A program made the position numbers and the translations under genes. Shown piece by piece: positions 20,218 to 39,210 of a stretch of DNA of 64,000 nucleotides. Numbering within the stretch: the first letter of the stretch is position 1; each line of letters begins with the position of its first letter. The stretch covers positions 477,001 through 541,000 of the forward strand of contig JAWNZC010000353.1 in assembly GCA_035771165.1 (NCBI GenBank), written 5' to 3'. The notes under the pieces were generated by a model. That model worked only from the letters and a program-made list of their open reading frames with translations. It did no database searches and was not told the DNA's origin. This stretch comes from Paragorgia papillata (Eukaryota; Cnidaria; Anthozoa; Scleralcyonacea; Coralliidae).

Positions 20218-20491
20218 AGTTGTCACAGAGTCAGGACAAGTGCTGCGAAGAAATCGACGAGATCTTAGGAGTAGTCACCAAAGTAGTTACCAGAATGGTT
20301 ATTTGGACTTGGAAATTGAAGAAAACTCTACTAACGCCACTGGCTCGACATCCGAATATAGCCCACGAGAAGAAGACAGAGGAGCTATTCAGGAGTCAGA
20401 GGAGTCTCAGACGTCTACGAATCCTCAAACTAGCCGGTTTGGAAGAGTAATAAACGAACCCAAACGGTTTGGTGACTTTATTAGGTATTAG
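20218..20491 (+). pseudogene. Frameshifted C-terminal tail of the Gypsy-like integrase
   Basis: In the +1 frame the coding sense continues: RSFEVVTESGQVLRRNRRDL, an acidic Ser/Thr-rich linker, then SRFGRVINEPKRFGDFI and a stop at 20489-20491. This is the usual Gypsy C-terminal tail. The shift from the main frame lies in the AAAAAAAG run at about 20190-20197, so programmed frameshifting is possible but decay is simpler. Confidence 0.75.
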
Positions 20492-20683
20492 TTATATATT
20501 CGCTTAGTGATAAATAAGGCAGTAGACGCTTGGAGACTTTCATAATAATCTTTGGATAGAACAAACATTGCTTATAGGCCTGTATGTTAGAATTTGGTGA
20601 AAGTGCCAAATAGTTATGTTAATGTAATTCATAGTTAGGATAATCATTTTAGGCTTATTGTTAAAAATAGAAAAAAAAGAGGA

Positions 20684-20764
20684 TGTAACAGGTCAGCGGT
20701 CTTGACCTGTGTATATATATCGACCATCTAGCGTTAATGTTGATGATCTCGAGAAGCTATGAAC
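20684..20764 (+). repeat. Right LTR-like direct repeat
   Basis: Matches 18023-18103. The sequence preceding it (AAAAAAAAGAGGA) is purine-rich, as expected of a polypurine tract before a 3' LTR. Confidence 0.8.
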
Positions 20765-21029
20765 TTTTAGTTAGAGGTAGTTAAATCCTTATGAATCGGA
20801 CAGGAGAAGTAAATAAATATGAAGTAAAACACAGACCAAAAATTACTTCTCTTCCTATCTTTTATTTCAAATTATAAACGAACTATAAGCAAACACCATG
20901 CATGAATGGTTTACCATAAGAAAGTTATTTTATAAAACAACGTAAGACGACAACCAGCAGCTAAAAGCAAAGAATACAACGGGCAAGAAAAAACATCCAA
21001 CAATGGGAAATTATATTTCTGTATCTCAT

Positions 21030-21328
21030 TGTTTCTAGGGATCCTGTTATATTAAATCTGTCCTTTCTTAGTTCTTGCAGCAAACCAGAACTTCGCAAGG
21101 TGTTTGTCGAGCTTTTCTTCACTGAAGTCATAAAATCATCTCCTCCTTTAGGTACTCCTTAAAGGTCCGCTCTGCTTTCCTCTCATTCTCAATTGTGTTT
21201 TTATTTTGAAGACTGTTCTGCCTTTCCTTCAATTGCTCGTCTGAAATATCCTCAAAACGTCGCTTTCGCGAATTCATTTCGCTGTGCAGGCAGGAAAAAT
21301 TATATTTGTCTTTCTTCTCACAATTCAC
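21030..21328 (-). pseudogene. Second ZMYM2/QRICH1-like N-terminal fragment, frameshifted
   Basis: On the minus strand a frame reads RKRRFEDISDEQLKER, ERKAERTFKEYLKEEMIL, stops, and the sense resumes in another frame with DFSEEKLDKHLAKFWFAARTKKG, followed by TGSLETMRYR. The block order matches the core-binding region in the gene at 5916 (KRFATLSNEEMDR, TIGQLDANLKRFYAEARTKTG). At least one indel disrupts it. It is probably a relic of the same Crypton-derived gene or transposon family. Confidence 0.5.
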
Positions 21329-21445
21329 CGGCGAATCTCATTGGTTCAAAGGTGGTACGCTCGGACCGAATCGGAGGTGAGCTCGGAAAAAGCGCACCTC
21401 TTCGGAACCAATGGGAAAGCCGATTTTACCCCAGGTATGCGATAA

Positions 21446-21640
21446 AAAGCTTTAACCAGAAAGTAGAATTACAATTTACAAAGTAACAATGATAATCTCC
21501 CTTTCACTAAACCAAAAACAGATTTGCTAAAAAAAGCTTCTCTTATAGAGATCCAAAATCATGGAACGCTCTTCAGAGCGAACTGACTAATAACCTAAAG
21601 CAATCAATTTCACCCTTCAGGCAACAACTGAGATCCTATG
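21446..21640 (+). pseudogene. LINE C-terminal fragment
   Basis: One frame reads NYNLQSNNDNLPF, KPKTDLLKKSFSYRDPKSWN and SISPFRQQLRSYV, the conserved C-terminus found in jockey/L2-type LINE proteins (pattern KP.T..LK.SFSY.....WN.L). Upstream domains are absent. It runs directly into inverted repeat copy B. Confidence 0.65.
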
Positions 21641-21727
21641 TTCCCCGAGCCCGGGCGTAGGGCCGAAGGCCCGGAGTCCGGTGAGGGTGCTAATCTCGAC
21701 ACGCGAGGAGTCATTTTACACGCGTGG
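21641..21727. repeat. Inverted repeat copy B (pairs with 15583-15668)
   Basis: Reverse-complement match to copy A with about 9 differences and one small indel, including CCCCGAGCCCGGGC and CATTTTACACGCGTG. Confidence 0.8.
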
Positions 21728-30361
<8,634 letters not shown>

Positions 30362-30632
30362 AAGCAACACCACGGCCACTGTTGATATCAAAATTATCGT
30401 AGAAAGTGGTGTTTCAGGACCTATAATTATTGAGTTGAGCAGCTTTATTCTGCCCCAGCTATAGGCCGGGAGACATTGGGCAGGATTGAAAATTACCGGA
30501 AGCTCCAAAGCTAGATTGCGGGAAGGACCGGCGCGACATTGAAAATGGTAAATACAGTACTACAGACTACAAAACTCATCCATAATTTATAGAATGTTGC
30601 AAAATTTCAAAAAAAATTTTTTTGTAAGTATA

Positions 30633-30739
30633 GGTTAGTGACCGAAACCGATGTCACTACGCTGGTTATTAACCCCGAGGGCCGCAGGCCCGAGGGTAAT
30701 TACGTACCAGCGTAGTGACAGAGCTTAACGTCACTAACC
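30633..30739. mobile_element. Foldback MITE with CGAGGGCCGCAGGCCCGAG centre
   Basis: GGTTAGTGAC and GTCACTACGCTGG arms pair with CCAGCGTAGTGAC and GTCACTAACC on the right. The centre shares a 19 bp motif (one change) with the 8389-8502 foldback. Confidence 0.75.
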
Positions 30740-32257
30740 GACTTAGTTTATTCATGACACAGACGATATTTGTCGTTATTTAACAAAAAAATGCTATTCT
30801 AGACGTAGTTTTAAATCGATATAGTAGGTCATTTAATATGCCAGGTCAGTAACCTATTTATTAACCGCGGCACATCAAAGATAATTTATGCATGAATAAA
30901 CTAAGTCATAATAATGGTCAATGTGGCCCTGAGGAGGGTCAAATATATTTTACAATGAATGTCCATAATAAATATATTGGCTATAGATTCACCACGTAAC
31001 GTAAAGTCCACAGAAGAGTTGGTATGACCTCCAGAAGAAGTCACGAGATACATCTTTTGTTCACATCATAAACTGTTTCTTAGCAGAGAGGTATGCGGTG
31101 CTTTGAGAAAATTATGTTAGAGTTGAAAACCACGTTGGTTTCCATAACAAATAGCAAGTTTCCGGCAAAAGCTTATTTTACGCAGGAGTCCACTGATTAC
31201 TATGTGGGCTCAAATGTCCAAAATTTCTGGCCATGCACGATAAAAATATTTACTAGTTACATCAGCAATATTGCCTTTCTTAGAAAATAATATGTGTTGC
31301 TCTTCGACTAGCTTCGTACAATTATATGGCGACGAAATATTACAAACACGGTCGGATGAAAAATACTTGTTTCCATCGTTCAAACTCGTACGTTGACGGA
31401 TAAAAAAAAACGGAGCTTTCATTGTCCCGATTTAATTGTCGCGCGTTCGTTAGAGTTAAACAACAAGTTAATACACACACACACACACACACACACACGC
31501 ACGCAACACGATGGCAATATATCTGCTGCGCAGAGACAAAAATTAATCTATTTTTTTTGTTGATTTAAGGGTTAGCGTGATTAAATAAAGTTCACCTTTT
31601 CTTATATTACTTCATTGGCTGATAGATCGATTGAGAAATTGATCGTTTGATCAATTAACTAATTTGTTATTTGATCGATTTGTTGGTTGAACGATTAACT
31701 TGTTCGAATAGGCTAATACTAAAATTAGTTTGTATTACTTTTAAATATCTTGGTAAAGTTGCAATTTAAATAAGACCTGTTTTTCAAAAAAATTTCATAA
31801 ACTAATAGTTGGAAATAGGCCATTGCAGCGTGTCTGTCTTTCTTTTTTAATTCTGAAAAAACTTTTAATTTGTATTTAGAGATACACAATTTAGTTAGCC
31901 AAAAAAGCTTTTTAAAGCTGTTCTTTTGCTAGAAATAATTGCCGCGTTATATATTCAAGTTTTGCATTTAAATTGTAGTATTGCGCAGAGGACTCGACAT
32001 ATAATAAAACATCCCTTTTTCTATACGTTTATAACTTTTTCAGGATTGTAAACCTTTCAATTCTGTTTCAGAAATGTAGTGGTAACCACAACCTTAAACT
32101 TTTAAAAACTATTGAAAAACAGAATTTCTAATGAAAAAATTCGCAAGAAAAAATAATTATCGTATCGTTCTTCCCTCCGTCTCGAGATCGCCGAGATAAT
32201 CGACTAGGTGAGACTGCCGACCGGCATGTTAACCCGTGCCGCGCGGTTTACTTCGTT
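30740..32257. other. No gene seen; (CA)n microsatellite
   Basis: (CA)n at about 31471-31500. 31600-31700 has repeated GATCGATTTG/TTGATCGATT-like words. No convincing exon. Confidence 0.5.
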
Positions 32258-32500
32258 CTTTCTCGACGGATTTGAGCCTATTGTATCAGCCGCTGTGATT
32301 GGTTGACTTTATAAATTAGCCTTTATAGCGACCTGTGATTCGTTTGCCGAGTGTTTGCCGGATGTATTTGTCTTTCTCGACGGATTTAGACCCGTTGTAT
32401 CACCCTTTGTGATTGGCTTAATTTTTCAATAGCTCTTTATCAAGAGCACGGATTGATTTAGCCGTGTTTTACTTTTTAGTTCTCGACTGATTTGTGGACT
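32258..32500 (+). promoter_or_regulatory. Diverged 108-114 bp tandem repeats with CCAAT boxes
   Basis: CTTTCTCGACGGA recurs at 32258 and 32372, with TTCTCGACTGA at 32479. Units 1 and 2 each contain a reverse CCAAT box (GTGATTGGTT, GTGATTGGCT) and TGTATCA. They lie just upstream of a candidate exon, suggesting a duplicated promoter module. Confidence 0.45.
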
Positions 32501-32578
32501 GATCAGTGATCAATTCTGATTAACTTGCGCTAGGCAGGTCGTGTCACAGTCACTATAACCGGATTCTTTCGTTTCGAA

Positions 32579-32826
32579 CATGGCCAAATACAAACGTGAT
32601 AGATCTTGATGTATTCGCTTTGAAGGACAACGACGAGATTGTGTTGCGAGAGATTTATAAAACGGTAAGTTAAATACCGCCGTCGATTCAAGGGTCAACA
32701 AGCGAAGGATGCTTTTCGCAAAGGAGCCTTTTACCAAAATTGGCAACACGCTTCAAATTAATTTTGGCACTGAGATATACGTGGTAATATACGCCGACAA
32801 TGACAAGAAACCTCGTGCTGCTCTCA
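32579..32826 (+). pseudogene. Candidate broken first exon(s)
   Basis: From an ATG at 32580 the best coding sense is reached only after a one-base shift: NVIDLDVFALKDNDEIVLRE and IYKT, then, in a further frame, KRRMLFAKEPFTKIGNTLQ and EIYVVIYADNDKKPRAAL, ending at a good donor (CTCAG|GTAAGC, 32827). An alternative donor GGTAAGTT lies at about 32664. I do not recognise the protein. Two frame breaks suggest a relic; the coding look and donor suggest it was a real exon. Confidence 0.35.
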
Positions 32827-32829
32827 GGT

Positions 32830-34035
32830 AAGCAGATTTTTCTCCATTAATTATTTTCTAGCTTCTTTAAGTTCGTTCGACGTATAAAGACATATAAATT
32901 CTACACGGAATTTTAATAATATTTTTAATAACAACCTTCGCCACGATTAAGACCACATGGCATGTCTTCAAATGAAAGGTGACCTTTAATTTTGTTAGAA
33001 TCTTATTTATTAATATATTTCTAGCTGTCCTTTCTTTTCTACTCTTAATATCTACGTGTTTGTAGCGCAAGTAGCTCAAATTCAATCAGGGTTTTCCCTT
33101 CTTGTATTTATTTGTTAATGGTTTGAAAACTTAATTGAATATTAATATGATTTTGAGACTAGCATTGTAGCAAGAATTGAAATACTAGCTAAAGGATTTT
33201 GTCAAGATTGGATAATGTAGACTACTTCATAAATTCATAAAATAGATAGTGAGGTCTGGCAATCATAATCATGTTATTTAATGTGAGAGACCATAGTTAG
33301 GGCCTGTTTTCCAGGTAGGGTACCCCTACCCTGGGTCAAAGTTAGTGGATTAACTCTATTAGATGTGGTTACCAAGCACTAATGACAAGAAGCCTGGAAC
33401 AAGTAAAAAGTTGTCCTGGGTAGGCGAGTTTTCCCTACCAAATGCATTTACAAGGACAAAACGTAACCCAGCTACTGGGGTAACCCTATTGTGGTGATCT
33501 AGTGTCCCTGTAATTAAATACAAAACAAACAAACAGGAAATGTAACCCAGTGGCTAGGGTAATACCTCCTTGTAAGAAAGCCCTTAATATAGAGACTGAG
33601 TCAGGCCTACAACGTTTCTTAATTTGATATAGTATTTAAACGTTTTAGGTCTGAGGCATCTAGGAATTGCCTATACAGCTCTGTTTCGAGCTCCTGCATA
33701 GAGTGAAATGGTCTAATCTGCAGTATGGTTATCAGTTTCATATAAAATGAAGTCATGAATCTTATTAAATATTTGAAGTAGATGTATTGCATCTGTTGTT
33801 TATTTCTTGGTTAAAATAATTAAATATGCTATTTTAATTGCTGTAACATATAAATTGTAAAATGGTTTTTCAAATGAAATACAGGAATGAAACAATTTCC
33901 TTTTGGACAAAATAATTTTTGGAGATGATGGTACTTAAAAAATACAAGTTTAAATCTGAGATTTTCCTCACTGTAGTGCTCTCAGAATGCCGAAAATAGC
34001 ATTTCAGACGGAAAATTAAAAGTTTTTCTGGGGGA
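32830..34035. other. No gene; MITE-like and hAT-like debris
   Basis: 33301-33590 has GGGCCTGTTT..AAGAAAGCCC ends and three GTAACCCAG words, a probable old MITE. 33960-34045 resembles the 3' part of the hAT-like element at 9129-9597. Confidence 0.4.
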
Positions 34036-34047
34036 GCATTTCTAAAA

Positions 34048-37000
34048 GGGTCTGCTTTGGCTGCTTGAGGCGTGGTCATCAGCGACGCCAATGTACTAAG
34101 TCTTCTATGTGCGGAGTCGATTCCTGTAAGAAAGGTCATCATCAGTTGCTTCACGTCGCGCCTAAGGTTCCTCTTGTTGACGAGGTAACGTACGAAGGTA
34201 AGGTCCGCTGCGGTAAAGCGCAAAAACCGTTGTTGTCCCGTTTGTTAGTGACTCTGGGTAAGTGGTTATGGGGGCCGTACTCTTAGACTCCTGGAGCGAA
34301 ACGACGTTGATCCGAACAGGGTTGCATATCAACTAGGTATTCAGAGTCCAAAACAAAATCTCGCTATTGAGGCCGTTGGGGGGATTCGTACATCCGTTAA
34401 ATCACAGCGCGTGGTACTGCCTTCTGCGCCATCAGTAACGAAATAGAATGTACGCACATGGACTATTAGGAACATTTGCGCCCCTATGCAGGCTATTAAC
34501 TGGTCGGAGATTAAGCAACAGTATGAACATCTGCGTGACGTTTCAGTAGGTGAGATGACGGTGGATGTGTTGCTTGGTTTAGATGCCGGAGCCTTAATGG
34601 CACCGTTGGAGGTCAGACGTGGAGGACATACGGAGCCGTACGCTGAGTTAACGCCTTTGGGTTGGGTGATCGCTGGACCAATTCCAACTGTCAGTGGTCC
34701 AAGAGAGCGAAACCTACGCCAGCAGGTGTCAGGAGCTGACGAGGGTGCCAATCATCAGCTACGCAAGTTATGGGAAATAGACATCTTCGGAGTTCGTGGC
34801 GAGACAGCTCCATCGTATACACACAGCGAACAGAGAGCGGTCGATGACCTGAGTCAGACATGTCGCCAGGTAGAATCAGGTTACGAACTTGGGCTTCTGC
34901 GGAAATTAAAGCTGAAAGACCACCGTTACCAAACAACTACGAGACAGCCTTGAACCGTTTGCAGAACGATCCTAACCTAGGAAAGGGTTACTGCAAGGCT
35001 ACGAATGCATATTTAGAGAAGGGTTTTGTACGTAAACTGTCGCCAGAAGAACGTGCCATAGACGGGGAGCAATGCTTGCTACCACACCACCCTGGGATCA
35101 ACCCACACAAGCCGTTGCCGAGAGTTGTCTTCGATTCCGCTGCAAAGCATGGCGGTGTGTGTCTCAACGACAGCCGTGGGGGCCTAGTCTTCACAACGAT
35201 CTTCCAGGTATCTTGTTGCGGTTTCGCGGGAGACCCGTTGCACTCGTGGGTGGACTTTCTGACATGTTCTGTCACGTTCGTTTGAGACTGGAAGCCTACA
35301 GGTATCACCGGGATTTACGGCGTGATATAGACCCCACGAGACTGCCAGATGTACGTACGAGATGAACCGTTTGATGTTTGGAGACAAGTCATCACCGTGT
35401 ATGTGAAGCCACGTACGACGGAAGACAACAAGGAGCAGTGGCCAGAAGCAGCTGCAGTAGTAAAACGTGATATTTTCGTGGACGACCTTTACACTTCCTG
35501 TGCCAGTGCACCGGAAGCGGTGACTTTACGATAAGATGTTACAGACCTTATGGCCAAAGCAGGTTTTCCAATGCGCAAGTGGCTTTCCTCATCACCCGAA
35601 GCGTTATCGAAAATACCGGAAGCTGAACGAGCTGTTCCGAATGGAAACCTTGAGCTGGGAGTATTGCCGTCTGGAGCCATTGCCTTCTTGTTGTCAGATG
35701 AGATTGCGCAATCAGACACTCTTGGATTTGCATTTCCTCATATTGACCGTCCACCAGCACAACGCACGGAACATCCCACTTGGATGGTCGAGGACGTTCA
35801 CTGTGCGAGCAAAGATCATGCTGCAACGCACGTGGTCCCGAGGCCTAGACTGGGATACACCTTTGCCAGCCGACCTTGCAGCTGAATGGACAAAGTGGGA
35901 AGAGAAAATAGCTACCTTGAAGCCCTTTGCAGTTCCGCGATACATCTACAGTCCGCCCTCGAAGACGTGGACAAAGGAGCTTGTGATTTTCTGTGATGCC
36001 TCCGAAGACGCATGTGCAGCCGCCGCTTACATGCGCGCTACGTCGACTGACGGAGAGACATTGTGTCATATGGTTATGGCGAAGACACTTCTCATGCCTC
36101 TAAAGACGATATCAATCCCGCGAGGATAATTAATGGGTTGTCAAATGGCCGTACGCCTCGCGAAGAGGATCTGCGAGCAGCTAGATTTGAATATGCGTAA
36201 TGTTACGTACGTGTCAGATTCAACAACAGCGCTTTGGTGGATCCATGGAGAGACACGTAATTTCCGCCGGTTTGTCGCCAACAGGGTTGCCGAGGTGATA
36301 TCGGATAATGATCCTGTGCAATGGCATCACGTGCGGACGAAGTTGAATGTAGCAGACATCGCGACCAGGGGGGCTGCAATCAGCGATCTTCACTCAGAAT
36401 CGTGGTGGATCAAAGGGCCAGAGTTCTTGAAGTCCGACATGTTAGAATGGCCAGTTGACAATGTACCCTTGTCTGCACCTCCAACAGCGGAAGTTGAAGA
36501 AGAAAGTGTTGAGAGCGCAGGTTTCAGTGAGAGATCTTCTAGATCCCGCTGCCTACTCCAGTCGGAACAAACTTCTTCGTGTTACAGCTTGGATACCACG
36601 GTTTCGTCATAATCTACGAAACAAAGAGCAACGCGCAGGTCAGGAGCTTTGGCCGTTGAGGAATTGAAGGAAGCCGAGATGTATTGGATCAAGTGGGCGC
36701 AACAGGATTGTTTCCCAGTCGAGGTAGAATCGTTGTCCAAAGGACGTCCTGTTCCACGCACCAGCCGCACTGCTAGTCTCGACAAACAACTGATAGACGA
36801 AGTCCTGCGCGTTGGTGGAAGAATCGAGAAAGCCGAAGTGCCGTTGGAAGCCAAACACCCAATTATCCATCTTAGATCACAAACACGATATTATATGTCT
36901 TATTGTTATCGATTGTCATCGTAAGCTGATCCATGCCGGAGTCTAGCACGTTTTCAATCACATAAGAGAGAAGTTCTGGATCTTACATTGTCGTTCTGAG

Positions 37001-37821
37001 GTAAAGCATTGCACCATCAAATGCCCACTCTGTCACCGTCGTCGTGTTCAACCGGTGACTCCGAAGATGAGCGACTTGCCAGGAGCACGCCTTAGTGGTA
37101 TCTGTAAGATAATAGGTTACTCTGCCCTGTGTCTTCACATTACAGTATCAGTACGCCGTTCAAGCATGGAAGATTGGATTATACCGGGCCATTCTCAGTC
37201 CGCGTTGGTCGCAACAAAGTAGAAAAGCGATACATAGGTCTGTTCACATGTCTGCACATGCGTGCAGTACATCTTGATGTTGCCCACAGTTTGGACGCTG
37301 ATTCATTCATTATGGCACTCCAACGTTTTCAAGCTCGCCAGGGAAATCCAGTCCGCCTACTGAGTGACAATGGTACCAATTTTGTGGGGGCCGAACGTGA
37401 ATTGCGCGAAGCTTTGGCTGAACTGGACCAAGATCGGATTGTTTATGAGATCAGTGCACGCGAAGTCCAGTGGAATTTTAATCCACCTGCTGCGCCATGG
37501 TTTGGTGGAGCCTGGGGGTCTCTGATTAAATCAACCAAGCGAGCAATGAAGGTGATATTTGGGAATGTGCTTACGGTTGATGAAGTCTTTCTTACCGTGA
37601 TCGCCAAAGTCGATACTCTTCTGAATTCCCGTCCGCTCATGTATGCCTGGAGTAGTACTTCGCCGACCGATATCAATGCTCTCACTCCCAACTACTTTCT
37701 TCATGGAGGTGCCAGCGCAAACCTCACACCGGGAGAGTTTGTTGAACAAGATATGTGCCTACGTCGGCGATGGCGTCACAGTCAGTTTCTGGCGGAGCAG
37801 TTCTGGTGTCGCTGGAGGCAG
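34048..37821 (+). pseudogene. BEL/Pao polyprotein, decayed (gag knuckle to integrase)
   Basis: Blocks in order: knuckle CFGCLRRGHQRRQC and KKGHHQLLH (34053-34155); TVDVLLGLDAGALM and ELTPLGWVIAGP (34557-34685); RT with NNYETALNRL, LPHHPGINPHKPLPRVVFDS, LPGILLRFR and FVDDLYTS (34900-35510); GFPMRKWLSS; RNase H-like VIFCDASEDACAAAAYMR and YVSDSTTALWWI (35982-36240); HVRTKLNVADIATRG; integrase with LDYTGPF, LLSDNGTNFVGA and PWFGGAWGSLIKSTK (37155-37530). The last block normally has WE; Gly replaces that catalytic Glu here. At least eight frame breaks separate these pieces. Confidence 0.85.
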
Positions 37822-37875
37822 CAGGGGCGGATCCAGGAATTTTCATACGTTAGTCAAAATTTTAGTTGTCAACAC

Positions 37876-37955
37876 TCAGGGGGGGGGGATTTTTTTGGGG
37901 GTTGTATGATTCATCATAATAACGCCCCCCCCCCCCCCCCCCCCCAAAAAAAAAG
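37876..37955. repeat. G10-T7 and C22-A9 runs in inverted arrangement
   Basis: A G10ATTTTTTTG5 segment is followed 34 bp later by a C22A9 segment, able to fold back or form quadruplex-like structures. Run length is prone to sequencing error. Confidence 0.8.
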
Positions 37956-38120
37956 CGGCTGTTTCGCCCCATATCAGGGCTCATCAGCATGTCTAGGAAC
38001 ACATAGCTAATACCATAATATATGACAAACTCGTGATTCTGATCTATAAGAACAGACCAGGTATTCAGTATTAAATTAAAAATTAACTGGCTTAAAGCAG
38101 GAGTTTACAGTTTATTTCAC

Positions 38121-38468
38121 ATGATCGTATTACACCACACCATGCTGTCCGCTCAATTGATAGCCTAACATTAACAACAAAATAGACTATAAAATACAAT
38201 GCCACATATTTAGTTCGGTGAATAAATATATAGAATAATAGATAATATATATTTATGACACTAGTCAATGACTCAATATGCCCATCAGTTAAAGCATTTT
38301 CTCCTACAAAGCCAAAGGCAATTTTGGCAGCCTGGCAGGTTATGATCGTATTACACCAGACCATGCTGTCGGTCTATTGATAGCCTAACAAAATAGACTA
38401 AATACAAATATACAATGCCACTTATTTTGTTCGGTCACTTCGGTGAATAAATATATAGAATAATCGAT
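38121..38468. repeat. Tandem duplication, offset 221 bp
   Basis: TGATCGTATTACACCA..CCATGCTGTC, ATAGCCTAACA and GAATAAATATATAGAATAAT blocks at 38122-38243 recur at 38343-38468. Confidence 0.8.
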
Positions 38469-38681
38469 ACCTAAGTCGAAATCTTTAGCTGATATTAATT
38501 GATATAATGCTGCTTTTATAATGCATTTATATGATTTAGATATTAATAACCTTTTGACCGCAAAAATATGCTAATTTGGGTAAATTCCATCGAGATTATC
38601 ATATACAAGCCTAAATATTAAAATCGGCGCACAGCTTGTTCTGTTAATAGACATTCTAAAACAAGACAAAATATGTTTAAT

Positions 38682-38924
38682 TTACCTTATAGCAGTACAG
38701 GACTTGTTCTTTTGATCTCGAACACACTTCGGGATTAAACTCTCAGCACCAAAATTTCTACTGAGGCAGAAGTTCGTGCTGTTTATCGCACTCAAAAGCT
38801 CTTCAACAGAACTCTTCGGCGAAGCGTCGATTCGCTTCATCAGATCGGCATAAATTTCTTGTAGACATTTTTGATCGTTCCCCGCAAACGCAGACTGAAC
38901 AGTATCGTAAATACTACAAGACAT
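38682..38924 (-). CDS. Unrecognised candidate first exon inside the hAT-like insert
   Basis: From ATG at 38924 the minus strand encodes about 80 residues: MSCSIYDTVQSAFAGNDQK at the start, then helical, charged sequence (LQEIYADLMKRI, SSVEELLSAINS) and a Cys/Lys-rich end. It runs into a plausible donor (ATAAG|GTAAAT, about 38685). No downstream exon was identified in the insert. Upstream lie several CCAAT boxes and repeated GATCGGTCAAA motifs, as expected of a promoter. It is either a captured host exon or the residue of a transposon gene. I do not recognise the family. Confidence 0.4.
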   Translation of the reverse strand: MSCSIYDTVQSAFAGNDQKCLQEIYADLMKRIDASPKSSVEELLSAINSTNFCLSRNFGAESLIPKCVRDQKNKSCTAIR

Positions 38925-38989
38925 TGCTGTTTAAATTCTTTCTACTCGAATGGATTCGTCAGCCCTTGAGTGTATACAGCAAGATCATA

Positions 38990-39210
38990 TCCCACGCTGC
39001 GAATCGGTCAAGATCGGTCAAAAAATGTGACCAATAAGAATACGAATATTTTTTTAATTAGCCAATCAGATAGCTTGTATACGAGCCCCTGATTCCTAAA
39101 TCGGTCAGAACTCCCCACAGATCGGTCAAAATTGCTGATCTCCATGGAGATGAGCATATTGACCAATCAGATGGCTAGAATCTGACTCAGATCGGTCAAA
39201 ACTCACGCGT
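38990..39210 (-). promoter_or_regulatory. CCAAT and GATCGGTCAAA-rich putative promoter
   Basis: ATCGGTCA occurs at least five times and CCAAT (GACCAATAAG, GCCAATCAGA, GACCAATCAG) three times within 190 bp, 70-270 bp upstream of the ATG at 38924. Paired CCAAT boxes suggest NF-Y binding. Confidence 0.4.

Larger units (their letters stand above)
18023..20764 (+). mobile_element. Gypsy-like LTR element lacking reverse transcriptase
   Basis: Direct repeats of 81 bp (18023-18103 and 20684-20764, starting TGTAACAGGTCA, one clear mismatch) flank a gag-protease-integrase coding unit. They start with TG like LTRs but are very short, and no target duplication is visible. Either the LTRs are truncated or the borders lie elsewhere. 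The sequence after the left repeat, AGGAGTGGGATTCGAG, resembles a tRNA T-arm complement and may be a primer-binding site. RT and RNase H are absent. Confidence 0.75.

Noticed and set aside
34860..35387. Minus-strand frames within the BEL region
   Set aside because: Antisense shadows of the RT-coding strand, which carries the recognisable RT motifs.
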